Assembly: GCF_029525575.1 (NCBI RefSeq)
Contig: NZ_JAPDIA010000007.1
Span: forward strand, 496,001 to 560,000
Origin: Cohnella rhizosphaerae
Lineage (GTDB): Bacteria; Bacillota; Bacilli; Paenibacillales; Paenibacillaceae
Reading direction: 5' to 3'
DNA: 64,000 nt
This document shows, piece by piece, positions 45,802-53,751 of the stretch. Position numbers and translations under genes: made by a program. The notes beneath the pieces are model-generated. The model was not told where the DNA came from, did no database searches, and worked only from the letters and a program-made list of their open reading frames with translations. The stretch's first letter is position 1. Each line of letters starts with the position of its first letter.

Positions 45802-46766
45802 ATGAAAACCGTACAAGCCGAGCCTGACGTCGACCGGGAGATCGCCGACGTCTTCGCGGAAGCCGCCGCGGGTGCGAATGCATACCCCGAGCCGATGGGC
45901 GATTTGCTCCGCGGGCTCGTCCTGCGGGCCGATCCGACGGGGCGGGACCGCAAATCCAACTATATCGCTTTTATGCTGCCTGCGTGGATCGGAGAGCGGA
46001 CGGGAGCGGATCCTGCAATGTGCCGCGATCTGGCGGTGGGCAACGTTTATGCGATGCTGCATTTTTTTCTGCTAGACGACGCGATGGACGGCGGCGGCGC
46101 AGGCCTGGAAGGCAGAAGGTCCCTGGCGGCCGGCCAACTGCTGCACGCCTTGTTCATGGAACGGTACGGGCGTCACTTTCCGCCGGACTCCCCCCTTGTG
46201 GTCCTGCTACCGGACGTATCTGGCCGAATGGGCGACGGCCGTCTCCGGGGGAGGGACTGCGGCGGGCGGATCCGCGCGACCCCCGCGCGCTGGCGCGCAA
46301 ATCGGCCCCGGTGAAGCTCGGCGCGGCCGCGGTCCTGCTGGCGGCGGGACTTCCGGAGCAGATCGCCCCCGCGGAAGCGGCCGTCGAGTTGGCGCTCGCG
46401 TCCCTGCAGCTTTCGGACGACTGGGCCGACTGGCGGGACGACCTGCCCGAAGAGGAGCGCAGCAACGCGTTTTTGACCTTGGTCAGGCGCGAGAGCCTTG
46501 CGATGCCGGACGATCAACCGCTGCAGGAGCGACTGGTCCTGCAGGCGATTTACCGCAAAGGCGCGCTGGAGCAGCTGGCGTCCATCGTGCTCGGCTACGG
46601 CGAACGATTGTCGGCGCTGCCGAACGTCGCGCCCGGCCTGACCCGATTTCAGCAGGACATCGTGGCGGGCATTTTGAGCGATGTCCAATCCGCCCGGGAT
46701 ACGACGGAAAAATTGGCTAGCGGTGGCGGTTTTTCATATTTTTTATCAAAAATGAAAGAATTATAG
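45802..46766 (+). CDS. Class I isoprenoid synthase-like enzyme, ComQ-like in context (two frame breaks)
   Basis: About 320 residues after removing one C (C6 at ~46192) and one G (G5 at ~46242), which restores PDSPLWSCYRTYLAEW and AVSGEGLRRADPRD. An all-helical class I isoprenoid synthase is indicated by two aspartate motifs that would hold magnesium-diphosphate: DDAMD at residues 92-96 (LHFFLLDDAMDGG) and DDWADWRDD at about 205-213. Substrate would be a prenyl diphosphate. It could condense, cyclise or transfer the prenyl group; ComQ, which prenylates a Trp in ComX, belongs to the same superfamily. ATG at 45802 has GGAGG 7 nt upstream. The next gene, 72 bp on, encodes a Trp-ending leader peptide, which is why I favour a peptide-modifying role. 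A terpene or carotenoid-type enzyme is the main alternative. Confidence 0.7.
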
Positions 46767-46838
46767 GGACGAATCGACTACGCGTATGGTAGGATATGGG
46801 TGGATAGGCCCAAACATACGGAAAAGGTCGTGAATCGA

Positions 46839-47076
46839 ATGTCCCTCGAAACGCTTAAAGTCCAGGTCATCAAAAAAAGCATGGGAAGATCCCGCATTCA
46901 AGCAACAGCTGCTGGCCGATCCTAAGGCGGCGGTCCAAGACGCGTTCGGCGTCGCGCTGCCGCAGGAGATTCAAGTGACGACCGTCGAAGAGACCGCTTC
47001 GCACTACTATCTGGTCATTCCGCCCAATCCCGAGGATCTCGGCAGCGGCGAATCAAACGTCGAGGTTGTTTGGTAA
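46839..47076 (+). CDS. NHLP-leader RiPP precursor peptide ending in Trp (one frame break)
   Basis: 78 residues once one A is removed from the A7 run at 46872-46878. The nitrile-hydratase-like leader signature is plain: KKAWEDPAFKQQLLADPKAA, then FGVALPQEIQVTTVEE and YYLVIPPNP. Such leaders are recognised by RiPP modifying enzymes. After PPNP a typical family member continues to a Gly-Gly site and a core. Here only EDLGSGESNVEVVW follows, with no Gly-Gly and no Cys/Ser/Thr-rich core, and the last residue is Trp78. As written the frame stops after 28 codons. ATG at 46839 has AAAAGG about 11 nt upstream, a weak site; GTG at 46830 is an alternative. Its 3' end overlaps the convergent kinase gene by 24 bp. 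Confidence 0.8.
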
Positions 47077-48995
47077 GACGTCTGCGGCAGCCGGCTCTTC
47101 GCCGGCTGCATCGCCGGCAAGCGGGAGCCGAATTAACACTTCGGTTCCCTGCCCCTTGCGGCTCTTGAATTCGATGGTCCCTTTCATGACTTCGATGATG
47201 CGAAAGGTGACCATGGTGCCGAGGCCGGTCCCCTTCGACTTGGTCGAAAAATACGGCACGCCCAGCTTGGCGATTTGCGCTTCGTCCATCCCTTCCCCGT
47301 TATCCTTGATCCAGATCGTCGCTTCGCCGTCTTCCTCGTAGGCATTGATCTCGATATAACCGTCCTCCTTGAACGCTTCGATGCTGTTCTTCAACAGATT
47401 AATGAGCGCCTGCTTGAACTTGGACGAGCTGCCGATGACGGTCAGCCCCGGGTCCGCGTTAATCTGCAGCCTGCCGCCGTGCATCGCCGCGTGAGGGGCG
47501 ATGATGACCTCGAGCTGCGCCAGCTCCTCCGCCAGGTTCAGGGGGAGAGACGGTCTCTAGCTCCGGCTTCGCGAAGGTCAGAAAGTCCGTAATGATGCCC
47601 GAAGCGCGGTCGAGCTCGCTTACCGCGATGTTAAAATGCTTTTTGCTCTCGCTGTCTCCCCGGCCCGCGAGAAGCTGCAGGAAGCCTCGCGTGACCTGCA
47701 GCGGATTGCGGACCTCGTGCGCGACCGATGCGGCCAGATCGCTGATGATCTTCAGCTTCTCCGTCCGCTCCAGCCGGTGGTTGAACAGCTCCAGACGCTT
47801 GGAATAAGAGAGCAGCATCCGGTAATCGGCGGATATCCGTCGCGCCAGAATGATCACGAGCCCGACGATCAGCAGCACGACCCCGATTTTCCATAAGAAT
47901 AGAATGTAGCTTCTGCCGCTTGAATAATAGAGGATCAGATCCGTGGCGCCGGATAGCGCGAGCAGGAAGAGGGAGGCGGATAAAATGATCGCGTCCCTGT
48001 TCTTGCGCAGCGCGTTGATCACGGAGAGCACGGCAATGATCAGCAAGCTGCACCAGAATCAGCGAACCGAGAATCGGGTTCGTAAGCAGATAGTACAGGT
48101 CGTAATAACGCTCGTTCGTCGCCTTGTAGGCGATAAAGGCCAGAAAACAAAAGACGGAGAAGCCGGCCTGCCACTTGCGGAATCTCGTAAAGAAGCGGAA
48201 GCGGTTCCCCAGCACCTCGTCGACGTAATAGCTGAGCGCGGGGAAGAGCACGAACATCGACAGATCGAACAACGATAAAAAGAGATTGGCGTACGACTTG
48301 TAATAGATATAAAGCATCGGCGAGTAGACCGATATCAGCGTGCCGATCGTCAGCGCGATCAGGCAGAGCGAGATCCAGGAGCTCCGCTGCCTGCGGTTGA
48401 GATAGCTCGAGCAGATGAGCATGATCAGCGCCAGGAAGGAGATCGAGCCTCCGAGCATCAGATCGGGCAGTTCCCTGCGGATATAGCTCTCCTCGAGCGG
48501 CGCGAATTCGCCGACGCGGGCGTTCGTGATGAATCCCGCGCGCGTCCCTGTCGTAAGGATACGGACGTCGATATTGGACGTTCGATCGTACGAGCCGAGC
48601 GGCAGCAGCAGCCGGTTCAGGTGAAAGTCGAAGTCGCGCTTCGATTCGAAAAGCAGTTCGCCCTCCCTGAAGGCGGCCAGCTCGAGTCCGTATAATCGCC
48701 GGACGAGCAATCCGGGCCGCTGCCAATCGTCCGTCGGCGGCACCTGGAGACGGATCCATGCGCCTTGGGCGCCGGCGGGCAGATCGACCAGCGGCGAGCC
48801 GGCTTTCGCCTCGATCCATTCGCCGTCTGCGGGAGGCGACGCGCCGGGCTGCTCGCCGTCGGGGATCCACATGACCAGCCAATGGTCGATATTCGCTTCC
48901 GTCGCAGCCGCCCAGCTTCTATTCGGCCCTATAATAAACAGCGCGGCGATGACGACCGCATACGCCAACGCTGCGATTAAGCGAACCGCTTTCAT
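47053..48995 (-). CDS. 7TM (7TMR-DISM-like) sensor histidine kinase, sporulation-kinase type (two frame breaks)
   Basis: About 646 residues after removing one C (C5 on the coding strand at ~47543) and one T (~48046). Order: signal-like first helix, extracellular beta-rich domain (~30-185; GAWIRLQVPPTDDWQRPGLL), seven membrane helices (~195-400), then HisKA with SVAHEVRNPLQVTRGFLQLL and HATPase_c with LINLLKNSIEAFKEDG, DNGEGMDEAQIAKLG and GTGLGTMVTFRIIEVMKG. The H-box is that of the KinA-E kinases that feed the Spo0F/Spo0A phosphorelay, and no response regulator lies nearby. Its C-terminal codons overlap the RiPP precursor gene tail to tail. ATG 48995 (MKAVRL) is chosen for signal-anchor position; the ribosome site is weak. 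Confidence 0.82.
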
Positions 48996-49141
48996 ATTGC
49001 ACCCCATTTTGCGTGCCGCATTCATTGGAAATAGATGACGCGGGAAAAATTGCCTGTTATCAACTTAAAATTCGACAGCATGAACCAAACTCCTGTAAGA
49101 TCCGCCAAATCGTCGGGCAAAAGTTCAAGCGCGGTTGGGCC

Positions 49142-50077
49142 TTATTGCCTAGTCGCGAAAACGGCGAGGCACCACGCTTCCCAGTCGACGCGATCCTCGT
49201 AGCTGACGCGGTCCCACTGTCTTCTGTCGGCGCCTTGCGGACCGAATCCCGGGCCGCCGAGCAGGACGTGAAAACCCGGATATTGACCGGTCGTCCGGTC
49301 CAACCAATCGGAGAGCGCTAAGATATGCGCCGGATCGGTGACGGATATCGCGGCCGCCCGCACGTCCTTCATTTCGATGATCCGGTCAAGCCCTTCATAA
49401 GGCGTATCCGGACCCAGATAAATGACGTCGACGCCGCGCTTGCGCAGATAGAGACTGAAGAGAAGCAATCCGAGCTGGTGGTGCTCGCCCGGCGGGCAGA
49501 AAGCGACCGCGCTCGGCATGCTCGGGTCGACGGGCAGCGACCGGAACACCTGCATGAACCGCTGCAGAATAAGCTGCGAGGCGAAATGCTCCTGGGCCAC
49601 GGCCAGATTCCCCGACTCCCAGTCGTTGCCGATCCGGACGAGCAGCGGCGCGAGAATGCGATGGAACGTATTTTCATAGCCGTACAAGGACATCGCGAGA
49701 TCGATGGCCTGATTGGCTTCTTCCGTATTGAAGGAGACCAGCGCAGGATACAGGCGATCCGCGATATGCGCATCGATCCGGACCGACCCCTGCGGCTCGG
49801 ACGCGTTTGAAACGGGAGGGAGGACCGCCGCCGGATAGGGGGCCGTCTTCTCGGCGGCTCTTTCTCGTTTCAGCAGGTGCGCGATCTCTCCGATCTTCAT
49901 GCCCTGTTCTTCCATCATCAGCTTGACCCGTCTCAGCACGGCGACATCCTCTTCGCTGTAAAGGCGATGTCCGCCGGCGCTCCGGAGCGGATGAACGATG
50001 CGGTGGCGCGCTTCCCAGGCGCGAAGCGTAACGCCGGGAATGCCGAGCATCTCCGAAACCTTCTGAATGCTGTACAT
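49142..50077 (-). CDS. CarH/LitR-like MerR-type regulator with B12-binding domain
   Basis: 311 residues. The N-terminal MerR winged helix has SIQKVSEMLGIPGVTLRAWE, RHRIVHPLRSAGGHRLYSEE and a regulator helix. A helical B12-binding-2 domain follows with the W...EH motif (NDWESGNLAVAQEHFASQ). The Rossmann B12-binding domain contains CPPGEHHQLGLLLFSLYLRK, where E-x-H-x-x-G stands for the usual D-x-H-x-x-G that places the lower-axial His, then YLGPDTPYEGL. Family members bind adenosylcobalamin as dark tetramers on DNA and release it in light. ATG 50077 starts MYSIQK. It is divergent from the PAS protein gene with a regular 11-bp repeat operator between. Confidence 0.87.
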   Translation of the reverse strand: MYSIQKVSEMLGIPGVTLRAWEARHRIVHPLRSAGGHRLYSEEDVAVLRRVKLMMEEQGMKIGEIAHLLKRERAAEKTAPYPAAVLPPVSNASEPQGSVRIDAHIADRLYPALVSFNTEEANQAIDLAMSLYGYENTFHRILAPLLVRIGNDWESGNLAVAQEHFASQLILQRFMQVFRSLPVDPSMPSAVAFCPPGEHHQLGLLLFSLYLRKRGVDVIYLGPDTPYEGLDRIIEMKDVRAAAISVTDPAHILALSDWLDRTTGQYPGFHVLLGGPGFGPQGADRRQWDRVSYEDRVDWEAWCLAVFATRQ

Positions 50078-50180
50078 GGCGTACCTCCGCCAACATTATA
50101 CATAAATGATACAAAACTTCTTTGATTATAGCCGGAAAATAAAGATGCCGGTATATTAAAGATCGATTTGTTGATTTGTT

Positions 50181-50230
50181 TGTATAGATTATGTACAATA
50201 ATAGAGTAAAATCTATACAAAACATATACA
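50181..50230. promoter_or_regulatory. CarH/LitR-type operator: two pairs of 11-bp direct repeats facing each other
   Basis: Plus strand: TGTATAGATTA (50181-50191) directly followed by TGTACAATAAT (50192-50202). Minus strand: TGTATATGTTT (50230-50220) directly followed by TGTATAGATTT (50219-50209). The two pairs point at each other across 6 bp (AGAGTA). GTATAGATT and AATCTATAC form a perfect 9-bp inverted repeat. Eleven-bp spaced TGTA half-sites are what MerR/CarH domains bind. Confidence 0.75.
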
Positions 50231-50262
50231 TAAAATTGGCGATAAAGGACGGTTGAAACAGG

Positions 50263-51185
50263 ATGGCAGAGCGGACGTATGGCGAGGATCAATTGCAATC
50301 GTTGCATGCGCAGGCCGTGCTTGAAGCGATGGAGCGATCATTGGCGATGGTCGTATTCGATATGGAAGGGACTGTATTGCGGGCCAACCGCAATTTCGCC
50401 GATGCGCTCGGATACAGCGAGACGGAAATCCGGGGAATAAAGCACAGCCGATTTTGCACGCCGGCGTTCGCGGCCAGCGAGGCGTATCGCGAATTTTGGT
50501 CCAACCTGCGGGACGGCAAGTCCTTTCAGCAAAAAATCCAGCGCGTCGCCAAAAACGGCAGCCTGCTCTGGCTGGAGGCGACGTATATGCCGGTGCGGGG
50601 AGCGGACGGGAATTTCGAAGCCGTAGTCAAAGTGGCGACGGATATCACGTCCCGCGAGCAGGCGGAGATCCGGCAGGCCGCGGAGCTGAAGCGCATGGCG
50701 CAGGAGCTGTCCGATCGGGCGGGAGAGGGCGTATGGAAAAGCGGGGGAGATCGAAGCCGCCATCCACAAAATGCGGGCGGATTCGCTCGACAATCTTGAA
50801 CGGCTGGGCCAGTTGGAACGTCAAGCCGTCTCGATCCGCGGCATCGTGCGCGCCATCCGGGAGGTGGCGGCGCAGACGCAGCTGCTGTCGCTGAACGCGG
50901 CGCTCGAGGCGGCCCGGGCGGGAGAGTTCGGACGGAGCTTCGAGGTCGTCGCCTCGGAGGTCCGCAAGCTGGCGGGTCAGGTCCAGGAAGCCGCCAAGCT
51001 CGCGAACGGCGAGGTCGAGGGGATCGCGGCCCGGATCGCGGAGATCGGCACCGGAACAAAAAAGAGCGCAGTCTTCGGCGGGGGAAAGCTTGCGCAGGCT
51101 TGAGGACGCGGTCGAGGCCTTTCGGCGGATCGAGGATGCGGCGCGACGGCTGGACGAGTCTTCCGGTACGCCCGGCGGACTTTAA
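50263..51185 (+). CDS. Soluble PAS-domain methyl-accepting chemotaxis-like protein (two frame breaks)
   Basis: About 306 residues after removing one G from each of two G5 runs (~50744 and ~51082). The PAS domain (~20-135) has MEGTVLRANRNFADALGYSE and VKVATDITSREQAE. The second half is a short MCP signalling helix hairpin with the conserved tip VAAQTQLLSLNAALEAARAG and FEVVASEVRKLAGQVQEAA. It has no membrane segment. Similar proteins relay redox or light cues to CheA. It is divergent from the CarH-like gene and shares its operator region. The ribosome site is weak (AAAGGACGG about 10 nt upstream). Confidence 0.82.
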
Positions 51186-51288
51186 TGCGCAATGCGTTTA
51201 TTCTAGTATTTTCATTTTGAACTTCGTGATTTAAGATGGAGAGAGACAGGTCTTATGTCCCAGATCGGAGAAACGGAGAAATAAACCG

Positions 51289-52728
51289 ATGAACGCACGC
51301 TCGCTGCTTGGACCGCTCGCCGCCTCGATTCTTCCGTATGCCGCGTTCGTCATATTAAGTAGAAATCCCGCGTGGGACGGTTTATTCGTGCTGCCGGGCG
51401 CGCACTTTTACATCGTCAGCTCCGTCGCGCTGCTCGCGCTCGTCGTGGCCTTGTTCGTTGCCGTCGCCGGCCGGCGCGTGCGCAACATCAAAGTCAGCTT
51501 TCTCGCGTTATCCTTCATCTCGCTGTCCGTCCTTTTCATGGTGCACGGACTGTCCACGCCGAATCTTCTGCTGGGCGTCACGGCGTTGCCGAAGATCAGC
51601 GCTCCGCTCAGCGTCATCTTCGCCACCGTCTGGCTTTGGCTGTCCTCCTGGCGCTCCGATCACCCTTTCATCCGCTTTTTATCCTGCCGCGAGCGTTATC
51701 TGCTCCCGCTCTGGACCGCGCTGCTGTCGCTAGCCGGCCTGATCGGCCTGCTGCATCCGGACATCGTCGGATTCATCCGTCTTGACGTCCATCCGTTGAA
51801 CAGCTCGGCGACGTTGTTCGTCATCGCCGTCAATATCGTCACGGGCTACCGGTATTACCGGTCGTATCTATACTCGCGGTTTCCATTGGAGCTGGCGATC
51901 GTCTACGCCGCGGCCTGGCTGATCGCCGCCCAGCTCATCATGACCCAAGGCGACGTATGGCGCGGCAGCTGGTGGCTGTACCACTTCCTGCTGCTGGCGG
52001 CGATGCTGGTCGTGCTGGCAGGACTCTACCGGCAGTACGCCTCCAAGCGTTCGCTCGCAGGCGCCATCAAAGGGCTGTTCACGACCGACCCGGTCGAGCG
52101 CATCACGAACGCGCTGCAGCCGAGCGTCCGCGCGCTCATGCTCGCCACGGAGAGCAAGGACCCGTACACGGCGGGCCACAACTTCCGCGTCACGCTGTAC
52201 GCGCTCAAGATCGCGGAGCAGCTCCAGCTGGGTCCGGAGCAGCTGCGCGCGCTCGTCGGCGGCACGATCGTGCACGACGTCGGCAAGATCGAGACGCCCG
52301 ACGCGGTGCTGAACAAGCCGGGGCGGCTGACGTCGGAGGAGCGGGCGATCATCGAGGAGCATCCGGTGAGAGGGTACGAGATGTGCAGAAATCTCGGGTT
52401 TATGGAGGACGAGCTGGGCATCATCCGGTCGCATCACGAAAAGTGGAATGGCGAAGGCTACCCCGATCGGCTGGCCGGCGAAGAAATTCCGCGGATGGCC
52501 CGAATCGTGGCGGTCGCGGACGTATACGACGCGCTGACGAGCAACAGGGCTTACCGGCGGGCGATGTCGCACGATGACGCGATGGCCATTCTGAACGCGA
52601 GCAAAGGGACGCACTTCGAGCCCGCTTGCGTGGAGGCGTGGGAGCGGGCTTGCCAGGCCGATCCGGAGATGACCCGGGAAGGCTCGGCGCTGTGGGAGCG
52701 GGGACTTGGCCGTTCGGCGCTCGCTTGA
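51289..52728 (+). CDS. Membrane HD-GYP domain protein, probable c-di-GMP phosphodiesterase
   Basis: 479 residues. Seven to eight membrane helices cover residues ~5-250. The C-terminal HD-GYP domain has HNFRVTLYALKIAEQLQLG, the HD pair in GTIVHDVGKIETPD, EEHPVRGYEMC, and the motif HHEKWNGEGYPDRLAGEEIP. The metal ligands and GYP triplet are intact, so hydrolysis of cyclic-di-GMP or a related nucleotide is likely. It follows the PAS chemoreceptor-like gene by about 100 bp. Confidence 0.9.
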   Translation: MNARSLLGPLAASILPYAAFVILSRNPAWDGLFVLPGAHFYIVSSVALLALVVALFVAVAGRRVRNIKVSFLALSFISLSVLFMVHGLSTPNLLLGVTALPKISAPLSVIFATVWLWLSSWRSDHPFIRFLSCRERYLLPLWTALLSLAGLIGLLHPDIVGFIRLDVHPLNSSATLFVIAVNIVTGYRYYRSYLYSRFPLELAIVYAAAWLIAAQLIMTQGDVWRGSWWLYHFLLLAAMLVVLAGLYRQYASKRSLAGAIKGLFTTDPVERITNALQPSVRALMLATESKDPYTAGHNFRVTLYALKIAEQLQLGPEQLRALVGGTIVHDVGKIETPDAVLNKPGRLTSEERAIIEEHPVRGYEMCRNLGFMEDELGIIRSHHEKWNGEGYPDRLAGEEIPRMARIVAVADVYDALTSNRAYRRAMSHDDAMAILNASKGTHFEPACVEAWERACQADPEMTREGSALWERGLGRSALA

Positions 52729-52808
52729 CCGCCGAACGGCGATCGGGCGCGCAAAGCGAGAAGCGAGAAGCGTATATAAGCAGCCGCCGGAGCCTCCGGC
52801 AAGACGAG

Positions 52809-52843
52809 AACGGCGCCGCTCCCGGAAGGGACGCGGCGCCGTT
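52809..52843. terminator. Strong hairpin between convergent genes
   Basis: AACGGCGCCG pairs perfectly with CGGCGCCGTT across 15 nt. No long T tract follows on either strand, so it is a probable but not certain bidirectional terminator. Confidence 0.6.
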
Positions 52844-52854
52844 GGATTATGGGC

Positions 52855-53721
52855 TTAGAAGTCAAAGTCGTCGGGATCGGGGCCGACACGCTCGCCGCGG
52901 TCCATCGCGGCGATCAGGCGATGATCCTCCTCGGTCAGCGAGAAGCCGAAGACATCGGCGTTTTCCGCGATTCGATGCGCGCGGGTCGATTTGGGAATCG
53001 TCGCCACGCCAAGCTCGAGGTCCCAGCGCAGAATAATCTGCGCGACGGACTTGCCATGTCTTTGCGCAATCCCGGTCAGCGTCGGATCGTCCAGCAGCCC
53101 GCCTTGCATGAGCGGCGACCAAGCTTGGATGCGAATGCCGCGCCCGGCCGCGTAAGCCCGCAGCTCGGGCTGCTGCAGCCGCGGATGCAGCTCGACTTGA
53201 TCGACCATCGGCGCGACGCTCGCGGTTTGCAAGAGGTCCTCGAGATGATGGACGTGGAAGTTGCTGACGCCGATCGCCTTCACGCGGCCGTCCGCATACA
53301 GCTTTTCGAGCGCGTGCCAAGCGTCTTTGTATTTCCCCGCGACAGGCCAGTGGATGAGGTAAAGGTCAAGGTAATCGAGTTCCAGCTTGCGCAGGCTCGT
53401 CTCGTAAGCGGCCAGCGTCTCCTCGTAGCCTAGGTCCGCGTTCCACGCCTTCGACGTCACGAACAACGCTTCGCGGGCAATGCCCGTCTCGGCGAGCGCC
53501 TCCCGAATGCCTGCGCCGACGCTCGTCTCGTTGTCGTAGATCGCTGCCGTATCGATGCTGCGGTAGCCCTGGCGGATCGCTTCCTTGACGGCACTTGCCG
53601 CTGCGTCGCCTTCCGGCACCTTAAATACGCCGAGGCCGAGCCAGGGCATGCGGGAGCCGTTGGCAAGCGGGAATGTGCTTTGAAGATTTTGAAGATGTTG
53701 AAGTTCCGTATGCGCGGTCAT
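52855..53721 (-). CDS. Aldo/keto reductase (DkgA / YvgN-like)
   Basis: 288 residues. AKR signature and catalytic tetrad: Asp and Tyr in SIDTAAIYDNE, Lys in LFVTSKAWNADLG, His in DLYLIHWPVAGKY. Coenzyme contacts appear in AIGVSNFHVHHLEDLL, QVELHPRLQQ and ATIPKSTRAHRIAENADVF. It reduces aldehydes or ketones with NADPH; substrate unknown. A G-rich ribosome site (AAGGGGGG) lies about 13 nt before the ATG. It follows the MFS gene on the same strand by 30 bp and may be cotranscribed with it. Confidence 0.92.
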   Translation of the reverse strand: MTAHTELQHLQNLQSTFPLANGSRMPWLGLGVFKVPEGDAAASAVKEAIRQGYRSIDTAAIYDNETSVGAGIREALAETGIAREALFVTSKAWNADLGYEETLAAYETSLRKLELDYLDLYLIHWPVAGKYKDAWHALEKLYADGRVKAIGVSNFHVHHLEDLLQTASVAPMVDQVELHPRLQQPELRAYAAGRGIRIQAWSPLMQGGLLDDPTLTGIAQRHGKSVAQIILRWDLELGVATIPKSTRAHRIAENADVFGFSLTEEDHRLIAAMDRGERVGPDPDDFDF

Positions 53722-53751
53722 GATTTAATGATTCCCCCCTTAGCAAAATTT

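Noticed and set aside
46864..46880. Transcriptional slippage at the A7 run as regulation of the NHLP peptide
   Set aside because: A7 can slip, but the window-wide excess of +1 homopolymer errors is a simpler cause. It should be re-examined only if accurate reads confirm seven A.
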